DNA of 7,872 nt, from the NCBI GenBank assembly GCA_030147325.1, contig JASLAA010000054.1:1-7872 (forward strand), in the 5' to 3' direction. A model generated the notes under the pieces. It saw nothing but the letters and a program-made list of their open reading frames with translations, did not search any database and was not told where the DNA came from. The position numbers and the translations under genes are program-made. This DNA is from Arthrobacter sp. (lineage in GTDB: Bacteria > Actinomycetota > Actinomycetes > Actinomycetales > Micrococcaceae). Position 1 is the stretch's first letter, and each line of letters starts with the position of its first letter. Of this stretch, positions 1-5,614 are shown piece by piece.

Positions 1-741
1 CACGGGATCCACGTCCACGACGTCGGCGTCGACGGTCTCGACATCATCCAGCAGGTAGACCTCGTCCGCGACCGGCGCCGTCCCGGGGGTCGCCGGTACG
101 GCGTCGACGACCGGAGCGGTCTCCACCGCGGTCTCCTCGTCGTCGCCCTTGCTCGCGGCTGCCACGGCTACTCCCGCAACCGCGGCTGCAGCCGCCACGC
201 CGACTCCCGCAGCCAGCTTGCCGGAGACTCCGGCCTTGCCGCTGTCCCCGCGTGACTGCTCGGCATCCTCCACCGTGGGAGTGCCCGGCTGTCCGGTCAC
301 GGCGCCGCGCCAGGCCCCGGTGGCGTAGCTCTCCGATTCGACGAACTCCTTGAAGCGCTGCAGATCTGCTTTCGCCTGGTTCTCGACCACGTTGAGCTTG
401 TCGCCGACCTTCTCCACGAGACCCTCGGGCTCGTACTCGAGCACGAGATCGACGCGCGTGGTACCGCCGAGGTCCTCGAAGGTGACCGAGCCTGCGTTGG
501 TCGCGCCTTCCGTAGCAGCCCAGGACACCTTGCGGTCCGGTACCTGCTCGAGGATTCGGGCCTCCCACTGCCGGCGGATGCCACCGATCTCGGCGACCCA
601 CTCGAGGCGGTCGTCGCTGAGCTGGGTGATCTGCTTGATGCCGCCCATGAAGTGAGGGAACTCCTCGAACTGCGTCCACTGGTTGTACACGGTCGTCACT
701 GGAAGATTCACTACAACGGTTTCTTCGACCTTCGTGCTCAT
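1..741 (-). CDS. SRPBCC-fold (polyketide cyclase/START-like) protein with Ala-rich and acidic tail, 3'-truncated
   Basis: The reading frame is open from the start codon to the window edge (247 residues visible, no stop), so the C-terminus is missing. Residues 1-140 read as an SRPBCC/cyclase-like ligand-binding domain: an N-terminal strand, the QFEEFPHFMGGI stretch (about 24-35), alternating strands, and a long C-terminal helix (about 107-138, ending DLQRFKEFVE). This family binds hydrophobic ligands, and no enzymatic activity can be inferred. A linker (141-172) leads to a small-residue Ala/Val/Gly segment (about 176-197), then an acidic Asp/Glu/Pro/Val tail from residue 198. The Ala segment could be a weak membrane helix or a low-complexity linker. 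Two in-frame ATG codons are adjacent (744 and 741). The second is preferred because GGAGG at 746-750 is too close to the first. The gene probably has its own promoter in the upstream gap. Confidence 0.82.
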   Translation of the reverse strand, partial: MSTKVEETVVVNLPVTTVYNQWTQFEEFPHFMGGIKQITQLSDDRLEWVAEIGGIRRQWEARILEQVPDRKVSWAATEGATNAGSVTFEDLGGTTRVDLVLEYEPEGLVEKVGDKLNVVENQAKADLQRFKEFVESESYATGAWRGAVTGQPGTPTVEDAEQSRGDSGKAGVSGKLAAGVGVAAAAAVAGVAVAAASKGDDEETAVETAPVVDAVPATPGTAPVADEVYLLDDVETVDADVVDVDPV

Positions 742-772
742 CATGCCTCCCTGGATGGTGTGGGATACGTCC

Positions 773-816
773 GCTGATTCATCAGCATGCTTAGCATATG
801 ACGAACGCAGGTTCGT
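773..816. repeat. Three consecutive inverted repeats in the SRPBCC promoter region
   Basis: Three separate dyads lie side by side. GCTGAT-TC-ATCAGC occupies 773-786, ATGCT-T-AGCAT occupies 787-797, and ACGAAC-GCAG-GTTCGT occupies 801-816. The first two cover the predicted transcript start and -10 box, and the third fills the -10/-35 spacer. They are likely operator sites for dimeric regulators. The third could instead act as a hairpin just downstream of the preceding gene's stop, although no T-tract follows it. Confidence 0.5.
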
Positions 817-821
817 GGCCA
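793..821 (-). promoter_or_regulatory. Candidate promoter for the SRPBCC gene
   Basis: On the minus strand TGGCCA (816-821, 4 of 6 matches to TTGACA) is followed after 17 nt by TATGCT (793-798, 4 of 6 matches to TATAAT). The predicted transcript start is near 786, giving a leader of about 45 nt before the ATG at 741. The hexamers are modest, but spacing and position are right, and the gene cannot rely only on read-through if the hairpin downstream of the preceding gene terminates. Confidence 0.4.
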
Positions 822-831
822 GTGCGCCGGC

Positions 832-1221
832 TCAGGAGGGGAGATCGCCGACGCTCGCGTACTTCCGGCGCCAGTCCCGGCCCTCCTCGCCCCCGTACAT
901 CGTCCAGTACTCACGGCCGGAGGTGATGACGCCGTCGGCAACGGTCCAGAACGAGACCACCCGGAAGATCCCCACATCCTCCTGCGGGACCTGGACCTCG
1001 GACACGACGATCTCGCCGGCGTCGTAGACGTTCAGGACGTCGATGCTCCATCCGTTCGGGTGCTGGGAGTTGACCGCCACCATGTTCTCCCTGCCGCGGA
1101 TGATCTCGCGCGTGACGGGCCAGAAGACCTCCACGTCCGCCGCGAGCGTGCTCCCGACCGCATTCCAGTCCCTGCTCCACACCGACGACCAGTACCGTCG
1201 GACCACCTCGGTAGATTCCAT
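832..1221 (-). CDS. SnoaL-like / NTF2-fold family protein
   Basis: A 129-aa protein with the size and pattern of the SnoaL-like (NTF2 fold) family. It has an N-terminal helix with the WSSVWSRDWN stretch (11-20), a loop with FWPVTREIIRGRENM (33-47) of the kind that lines the cone-shaped pocket, and a final sheet with VVSFWTVADGVITSGREYW (88-106). The fold serves isomerases, hydratases, lyases and plain ligand binders, so activity is not determined. It is the last gene of the carbohydrate operon, starting 9 nt after the isomerase stop codon. Its ribosome site is poor (no clear purine-rich box), suggesting translation coupled to the gene before it. The ATG at 1221 leaves a normal-length N-terminus for the family. 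A role on a keto-sugar intermediate of the operon is inference. Confidence 0.82.
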   Translation of the reverse strand: MESTEVVRRYWSSVWSRDWNAVGSTLAADVEVFWPVTREIIRGRENMVAVNSQHPNGWSIDVLNVYDAGEIVVSEVQVPQEDVGIFRVVSFWTVADGVITSGREYWTMYGGEEGRDWRRKYASVGDLPS

Positions 1222-1230
1222 ACGCCGATG

Positions 1231-2133
1231 CTACCGGCGCGCCACGATCAGGGGATCGCGCAGTTCGCGGAGGTGCGGTGCCACGTGGGCCTCGAAGCTC
1301 CGGCTGGTCCGGGCGACCGTCTCGCCGGGTGGGGCGTCCCAGATGTCCTGGTTGAAGATCTCCACCTCGACGTCACCCTGGTAGCCGGCGCGTTCGACCT
1401 GCGCGGTGATGGTCGCGAAGTCGATGACGCCGTCGCCGGGGAGATGGCGGGACAGGAGCACGTCCGCTTCCAGGGGGGTGCGCCAGTCGCACACCTGATA
1501 GCTCGCGATCCGCCCCTCCGCCCCGGCCCTGCTGATCTGTGCGGGCAGGTCCGGGTCCCACCAGACGTGGAACGTATCGACGACGACACCGACCACGGCG
1601 GGTTCGAACGGTGCGGCGAGGTCCAGTGCCTGACCGAGCGTGGAGATCACGGCCCGGTCCGCGGCGTACATCGGGTGCAGTGGCTCGAGGGCGAGTGTCA
1701 CCCCGGCGGCAGCAGCCTCCGGGGCGAGCTCGGCGAGGGCGTCCTCCACCAGGGCGCGGGCGCCGACGAGATCCTTCGATCCCTGCGGGATCCCTCCGGC
1801 CACCAGGACGAGGACGGCGGCGGAACCGGGAGCACCCGCTGCCGCGAGCTGCGCGGTCTCCTCGATGGCCCTCCGGTTGTCGTCCATCGCCGCGCGGCGG
1901 GACGGGCCCTCCGGGACGGTGAAGAACCCGCCGCGGCACAGACTCGAGAGACGGAGGCCCGACCCGGCGAGCAGGCGCACGGCTTCGGGGAGCGATGCCG
2001 ACTGCACCGAGTCCCGCCACAGACCGATGCTCCCGATCCCGGCGTCGGACGTGACCTGCAGGGCTTCGGCCAGGGGTGCGTACTTGATGGTGGCCTGGTT
2101 GATCGACAGGCGAGCAGCCGGCGCGGAGGTCAT
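1231..2133 (-). CDS. Sugar phosphate isomerase/epimerase family TIM-barrel protein
   Basis: A 300-aa protein of the xylose-isomerase-like TIM-barrel family (AP-endonuclease-2 fold), which includes sugar epimerases, ketose isomerases and inosose dehydratases that use a divalent metal. Likely metal ligands, by position at strand ends, are E150 (in ALEPLHP), D186 with H189 (VVDTFH), a polar residue in YQVCDW (Q213 or D216), and E258 (VEVEIF). The N-terminal strand is LSINQATIKY (9-18), and the length is typical. The ATG at 2133 overlaps the stop of the DUF993 gene (ATGA), which argues for this start over an upstream in-frame start at 2208 whose extra residues are basic and lie inside the neighbouring gene. 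Translation is probably coupled. The exact substrate is unknown; the neighbouring oxidoreductase suggests an oxidised (keto) sugar or cyclitol. Confidence 0.9.
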   Translation of the reverse strand: MTSAPAARLSINQATIKYAPLAEALQVTSDAGIGSIGLWRDSVQSASLPEAVRLLAGSGLRLSSLCRGGFFTVPEGPSRRAAMDDNRRAIEETAQLAAAGAPGSAAVLVLVAGGIPQGSKDLVGARALVEDALAELAPEAAAAGVTLALEPLHPMYAADRAVISTLGQALDLAAPFEPAVVGVVVDTFHVWWDPDLPAQISRAGAEGRIASYQVCDWRTPLEADVLLSRHLPGDGVIDFATITAQVERAGYQGDVEVEIFNQDIWDAPPGETVARTSRSFEAHVAPHLRELRDPLIVARR

Positions 2134-3284
2134 GCCGACACCCCGCTGACGGCGAGGAGTCCGTGCCAGCGGTCGCGGGCGAGTTCCGGCTGTTCCAGGG
2201 CGCCGCACTCGTTGGCGAGGCGGACGATCTCGGACAGGTGCGGCAGGCTGCGGGCCGCATGGAGCCCGGCGACCATCGAGAAGCCGGCCTGGTGGCCGTT
2301 GAGCCAGGAGAGGAAGGCCACCCCGGTCTTGTAGTAGAACGTGGGCGCAGCGAAGATCTGGCGTGACAGCACCTCGGTGGGGCCGAGGATGCTTCCGTAG
2401 GCTCCTTCGTCGCCGGCGTCGAGCGCCTGGATCGCCGCGGAGGCGTGGGGACCCAGTGCGGCGAAGGCGCCGAGCAGGGCATCGGAGTGGCCCGAGGAGT
2501 CACCACCGATGAGGGAGACGTAGTTGAAGTCGTCGCCCGTGAACATCCGAGCCGGAGTGTCGAGCTGCGCGCGGACCGCTCGTTCGGAGTCCGCGTCGAG
2601 CAGGCTCATCTTGACCCCGGCGACCTTGTCGGGGGAGTTGGCGATGACCTTCAGCAGCGTCGAGGAGGCGGTGCCCGTGTCCGCCGACCCGAAGTAGGTC
2701 CCGAGTTCGGGGTCGAATGCGGCACCGAGCCAGTGCAGGATGACGGGTGCCCCGGCGGCGGCCAGGACCTCCGAGTACACCCGTTCGTAGTCCTCGGCCG
2801 TTCGTGCCGCGCGCGCCAGGTGCCGGCTCGCCATGAGGACCACGGATGCTCCGGCGTCCTCGGTGAAGTGCAGCTGCTCCTTGTAGGCGTCGATGACGCT
2901 GTCCAGGGAGATGACCGCTTCCTCGATGTGGTCCGTGTTCACCCCGACCACGAGCGCGCCCTTCGCGGCTCTGGCCTCGGCCGCGCTGCGGGAGATCAGT
3001 TCGCGGGTCGCAGCGGCGTCGAGGCCCATGTTCCGTTGCGCGGTGTCCATGGCGTCGGCGACACCGAGCCCCCATGACCACAGGTGGTGGCGGAAGGCGA
3101 GGGTCGCGTCCCAGTCGAGGTCGGCCGGCGCGCCCGGCACGTTCTCCGCCGTGGTGCGGGGGACGACGTGCGCTGCGGCGTAGACGGTGCGGCTGGCCAG
3201 TGGTGCCGTCGGCTTCGCGAAGGACGGCGCGGGGTTGAGTGCGACGGCGGAGGTGCCTCCCGCCACATCGACGAGCGTGATCAT
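2130..3284 (-). CDS. DUF993 / dihydrodipicolinate-synthase-like (class I aldolase superfamily) protein
   Basis: A 384-aa protein I recognise as DUF993, usually annotated as a dihydrodipicolinate synthase family protein. The N-terminal 58 residues precede the barrel; the run from LDWDATLAFRHHLWSWGLG (56-74) onward is characteristic. K225 in VAGVKMSLLD sits where DapA-type aldolases carry the Schiff-base lysine (GIK), so an imine-forming aldolase or lyase reaction on a 2-keto acid or sugar is plausible but unproven. ARMFTGDDFNYVSLIGGDSSGHSDA (246-269) matches the DapA-like region after the lysine. It is about 90 residues longer than standard DapA. A true lysine-biosynthesis DapA is unlikely because the gene lies inside a catabolic-type operon. 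The ATG at 3284 overlaps the preceding stop (ATGA), and the following gene overlaps in the same way. Confidence 0.86.
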   Translation of the reverse strand: MITLVDVAGGTSAVALNPAPSFAKPTAPLASRTVYAAAHVVPRTTAENVPGAPADLDWDATLAFRHHLWSWGLGVADAMDTAQRNMGLDAAATRELISRSAAEARAAKGALVVGVNTDHIEEAVISLDSVIDAYKEQLHFTEDAGASVVLMASRHLARAARTAEDYERVYSEVLAAAGAPVILHWLGAAFDPELGTYFGSADTGTASSTLLKVIANSPDKVAGVKMSLLDADSERAVRAQLDTPARMFTGDDFNYVSLIGGDSSGHSDALLGAFAALGPHASAAIQALDAGDEGAYGSILGPTEVLSRQIFAAPTFYYKTGVAFLSWLNGHQAGFSMVAGLHAARSLPHLSEIVRLANECGALEQPELARDRWHGLLAVSGVSA

Positions 3285-4468
3285 GCCGGCGTGGCCGCTT
3301 CCTCGCGGGGCTGTGCGGTGATGCGGACGTCCTGCACCTCCACCCGCCGTCCCGAGCGTGAACTCGACAGTCCCTGTTCGGCGAGGTACATCCCGCGGGC
3401 GCCGGCGAGGAAGTCGTACGGGTGCGGTCCGTCCTCGAGGACGTGGCGGAGGAAGTCCTCCCACTGGGTCTTGAATCCGTTCTCGAACACCTCGTTGGTG
3501 GGCACGTCGATCCAGTCGGCGTCGTAGTCGTGGGTGTCCTCCAGGTCCGGGTTCCAGACCGGCTTGGGGGTCGCATTCCGGGGTTGGATCTTGCAGCCGA
3601 ACAACCCGACGACGGCGGAACCGTGGGTGCCGTCCACCTGGAACTGGACGAGTTCGTCACGGTCCACGCGGACCGTCCAGCTCGAGTTGAGCTGCGCGAT
3701 GATGCCGCCCTCCAGCTCGAACACGGCATAGGCGGCATCATCGGCAGTGGCGCGGTAGGGCTGACCCTGCTCGTCGGAGCGCTCATCGATATGCGTCACA
3801 GCACGCGCGTACACCGATTCGACCCTGCCGAAGAGGTTCTCGAGCACGTAGCTCCAGTGGGGGAACATGTCGACGACGATCCCGCCGCCGTCCTCCGCGC
3901 GGTAGTTCCAGCTGGGGCGTTGGGCGTCCTGCCAGCCGCCCTCGAACACCCAGTACCCCAACTCGCCACGCACGGAGAGGATGCGGCCGAAGAAGCCCGA
4001 GTCGATGAGGCGTTTGAGCTTCTGCATGCCCGGCAGATACAGCTTGTCGTGGACCACGCCGTTCTTGATGCCGGCGGCTTCGGCCAGATTCGCCAGGTCG
4101 AGGGCGTCCGCGGCGGTCTCCGCGGTGGGTTTCTCGGTGTAGATGGCTTTACCGGCGGCGATGGCCTTGCGGATGGCTGCGGACCGGGCCTTGGTCACGA
4201 GGAAATCCGCGTAGATCTCCCAGGTCGGATCCGCGAGCACGCTGTCGAGGTCGGTCGACCAGTGCTCGATGCCGTGCTTGGCGGCGAGTTCTGCGAGTTT
4301 CGCCTCGTTGCGTCCCACGAGGATCGGTTCCACCTGGACGCGACTCCCGTCGGAGAGGAGGACACCGCCCTGGTCCCGGATCGCGAGGATGGAACGGACC
4401 AGATGCTGCCGGTATCCCATCCGCCCGGAGGCTCCGTTCATGATGATCCCGATTGTCCTCGTCGACAT
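3281..4468 (-). CDS. Gfo/Idh/MocA family NAD(P)-dependent oxidoreductase
   Basis: A 395-aa protein, first gene of the four-gene operon. Residues 5-125 form a Rossmann domain with a glycine motif NGASGRMG (11-18). The family hallmark EKP (E112-K113-P114) carries the catalytic lysine. GGGIVVDMFPHW (194-205) supplies D200 and H204, placed like the usual catalytic Asp/His pair of sugar and inositol dehydrogenases. The C-terminal half is the open-faced sheet domain (GYWVFEGGW at 171-179; QLNSSWTVRVDRDE at 259-272). It probably oxidises a hydroxyl of a sugar or polyol in the cytoplasm. The start at 4468 is supported by AAGGAG (4475-4480) with a 6-nt spacer. A longer open frame upstream runs through the promoter and the neighbouring gene and is not credible. 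Confidence 0.92.
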   Translation of the reverse strand: MSTRTIGIIMNGASGRMGYRQHLVRSILAIRDQGGVLLSDGSRVQVEPILVGRNEAKLAELAAKHGIEHWSTDLDSVLADPTWEIYADFLVTKARSAAIRKAIAAGKAIYTEKPTAETAADALDLANLAEAAGIKNGVVHDKLYLPGMQKLKRLIDSGFFGRILSVRGELGYWVFEGGWQDAQRPSWNYRAEDGGGIVVDMFPHWSYVLENLFGRVESVYARAVTHIDERSDEQGQPYRATADDAAYAVFELEGGIIAQLNSSWTVRVDRDELVQFQVDGTHGSAVVGLFGCKIQPRNATPKPVWNPDLEDTHDYDADWIDVPTNEVFENGFKTQWEDFLRHVLEDGPHPYDFLAGARGMYLAEQGLSSSRSGRRVEVQDVRITAQPREEAATPA

Positions 4469-4503
4469 TGAATGCTCCTTGATCCCGGCGGTGCCATTGA
4501 GTT

Positions 4504-4517
4504 GGAAAACGCTTACC
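4504..4517. promoter_or_regulatory. LacI-type operator before the Gfo/Idh operon
   Basis: The plus strand reads GGAAAACGCTTACC, a CG-centred dyad in which 10 of 14 positions (five of seven base pairs: GG/CC, AA/TT, CG) are symmetric. This is the layout of LacI/GalR/CcpA-family operators. It begins 3 nt downstream of the -10 box and spans the predicted transcript start (about 4514), a classic repressor position. The LacI-family gene at the right end of the window is a possible but unproven partner. Confidence 0.65.
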
Positions 4518-4520
4518 CAG

Positions 4521-4549
4521 AGTGTAGGGGAAGAAGGAGGGGCGGGCAA
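4521..4549 (-). promoter_or_regulatory. Sigma-70-type promoter of the carbohydrate operon
   Basis: On the minus strand TTGCCC (4544-4549) is separated by exactly 17 nt from TACACT (4521-4526). Each hexamer matches 4 of 6 consensus bases. The predicted start is near 4514, giving a leader of about 46 nt that contains the operator half and the AAGGAG ribosome site. The 17-nt spacer is almost entirely pyrimidine on the coding strand. The promoter fits tightly between the stop of the upstream 99-aa gene (4566) and the operator. Confidence 0.7.
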
Positions 4550-4565
4550 TAAGCGACGGGTCGGG

Positions 4566-4865
4566 TCAGTTCCCGGCGTCGGAACGGCGGGGGATCTCGC
4601 GTCGGGTGCACTGGTCGGGACGGACCCACGCCTCGCGGGCAAGGGAGAACTCGACCCACTGGGCGAGGACAGCAGAGGCCGTCCAGGCCATGGCGAAGCC
4701 ACGGACGGTCTGCCGGGAGCCGTCCGGGTAATCGAGGTCGACCCACAGTGCCGGGGCAGGCGGAACCGACTCCGTGATCCCCTCCGATGGCGCGGCGAGC
4801 TGAAGGGGAGGGGTGAATCGATGGGTGGTCGGCGGGAGTCCGTGCCAGCCGGCAGCCCTAGCCAC
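4566..4865 (-). CDS. 99-aa protein of unknown function, paralogue B of a tandem pair
   Basis: I do not recognise a named domain. The protein aligns without gaps over most of its length to the upstream gene at 4979-5278: both are 99 aa, with 52 identical positions by hand count. The strongest block covers residues 40-81 and reads LWVDL-YPDGS, then T--GFAMAW, then AVLAQW-E-S-AREAWV. A second conserved block is GWHG-PP near the N-terminus (6-12). The core suggests a small beta-plus-alpha fold, cytosolic, with no signal or membrane segment. The GTG at 4865 is chosen because it aligns exactly with the paralogue's ATG; a GTG at 4871 is an alternative. The frame stays open further upstream, but that part has GC-rich frame-artefact composition. 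The C-terminus (after about 82) diverges and is basic. Its stop is only 16 nt before the next promoter's -35 box. Confidence 0.72.
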   Translation of the reverse strand: MARAAGWHGLPPTTHRFTPPLQLAAPSEGITESVPPAPALWVDLDYPDGSRQTVRGFAMAWTASAVLAQWVEFSLAREAWVRPDQCTRREIPRRSDAGN

Positions 4866-4962
4866 GCGCACCCGTCCACGTGGTGCCGGGTGGCAGCGTG
4901 CGGTCCATGGCACCACTGTACGAGGGCGGCGGGGGCGGACGGGCGCCGGGGGCGCGGCACTC

Positions 4963-4977
4963 CCGCCGGTCCGGCGG
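4963..4977 (-). terminator. GC-rich hairpin directly after the paralogue A stop
   Basis: CCGCCGG-T-CCGGCGG on the plus strand is a perfect 7-bp dyad with a single central base, starting 1 nt beyond the stop codon of the 99-aa gene A. As RNA it would fold with a 5-bp all-GC stem and 5-nt loop. There is no T-tract, so it may be a weak or Rho-dependent stop, a 3' end stabiliser, or a partial block that lowers expression of paralogue B. Confidence 0.35.
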
Positions 4978-4978
4978 A

Positions 4979-5278
4979 TCAGGCGGTGCGAGCGCCCTTG
5001 ACCTCCAGGGTGCGGCGTCGACAGCGGCGCGCGGACACCCAGGCCTCGCGGGCGCGGGAGTACTCGATCCACTGTGCCAGCACCGCGTCCTCGGTCCACG
5101 CCATCGCGAAGCCCTTCATGGTCCGCGTCGACCCGTCGGGGTACTCGAGGTCCACCCACAGCGCGGGCGAGCGGAGGGTTTCGGTGATGGGCTCGCTGAC
5201 GGGTGTGCCGAGCTGGAGCGGAGGGACGTATCTGTCAGCGCTGGGTGGGATGCCGTGCCATCCCGGTCGTTCTGCCAT
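4979..5278 (-). CDS. 99-aa protein of unknown function, paralogue A of a tandem pair
   Basis: Third gene of the GAF-ANTAR set, starting 9 nt after the stop of the 108-aa gene and so probably co-transcribed. No named domain is recognised. Its N-terminus reads MAERPGWHGIPP. The core (39-81) is ALWVDLEYPDGS followed by GFAMAWTEDAVLAQWIEYS and AREAWV, almost the same as in the downstream paralogue. The tail (82-99) is rich in Arg and Lys. The alternation of hydrophobic and polar residues at 40-60 suggests two beta strands, and 62-80 an amphipathic helix rich in aromatic residues. No transmembrane or export signal is present. The ribosome site before ATG 5278 is poor, consistent with coupled translation. 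Placement behind an ANTAR regulator suggests a stress or signal-linked role, but this is inference only. Confidence 0.82.
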   Translation of the reverse strand: MAERPGWHGIPPSADRYVPPLQLGTPVSEPITETLRSPALWVDLEYPDGSTRTMKGFAMAWTEDAVLAQWIEYSRAREAWVSARRCRRRTLEVKGARTA

Positions 5279-5287
5279 CCGCTGAGG

Positions 5288-5614
5288 CTACGCCGCAGGT
5301 CCGACATCCGGGAGGCGTGTTCGGCTCGCGGATTCGTCGGGCGCCGCCCGGGCCGGTCCCATCTCGTCGCTGAAGGGCGCCCGCAACCGCGGTGGGAGCT
5401 CGTCGATCAGCTCGTTCACGGCGAGGGCCAGCAGGTCGCACTCGGTCGCAGGCATGGGCATGAGGCCTGCGAGGTACGCCTCGACCTCGTACTCGTCGAC
5501 GTCGCCGCTCAACGAGAAGTAGTGCATCCATACCTCTCCCGCCGAGAAGCCGGACTCCTCCATCGCGCGCCCGATCAGTGCACGTTGCTCTTCCGCGAAC
5601 GGAGACGCGGTCAC
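5288..5614 (-). CDS. 108-aa conserved hypothetical protein next to GAF-ANTAR gene
   Basis: The start is GTG at 5614, which overlaps the stop of the GAF-ANTAR gene (GTGA) and is preceded by GGAGG at a 4-nt spacing, so co-transcription and coupled translation are likely. The protein is acidic and mainly helical: ERALIG-like helix at 8-20 (EEQRALIGRAMEES), EVWMHYFSLSGDVDEYEVEAYLAGLM (27-52), and DLLALAVNELIDEL (60-73). Residues 80-108 look disordered. The helix-SLSG-helix arrangement with EVEAYL resembles small Arthrobacter-type hypothetical proteins I have seen near similar regulators, but I cannot name a family. There is no catalytic motif or membrane segment. A regulatory or partner role to the GAF-ANTAR protein is inferred from the overlap alone. 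Confidence 0.82.
   Translation of the reverse strand: MTASPFAEEQRALIGRAMEESGFSAGEVWMHYFSLSGDVDEYEVEAYLAGLMPMPATECDLLALAVNELIDELPPRLRAPFSDEMGPARAAPDESASRTRLPDVGPAA

Noticed and set aside
1060..2334. Long plus-strand open frame opposite the SnoaL and isomerase genes
   Set aside because: It lies antisense to two well-supported family proteins, its translation is Arg/Gly/Asp-rich without domain features, and such shadows are common in high-GC DNA.
2130..3464. 444-aa version of the DUF993 gene
   Set aside because: The extra N-terminal residues fall inside the Gfo/Idh coding region, and the ATGA overlap at 3281-3284 gives a family-like start.
3422..4471. Long plus-strand open frame opposite the Gfo/Idh gene
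   Set aside because: It mirrors the codon bias of the opposite strand and has no recognisable motif, while the minus strand holds clear EKP and GGG-D-H motifs.
4943..4955. GCGCC-GGG-GGCGC hairpin in the spacer between the two 99-aa genes
   Set aside because: A short stem in extremely GC-rich sequence with no positional logic; expected by chance.
3281..4960. 559-aa version of the Gfo/Idh gene with an upstream extension
   Set aside because: The extra 164 residues are Arg/Pro/Ser-rich, cross the promoter and operator, and overlap the 99-aa gene B. The ATG at 4468 has a strong ribosome site.
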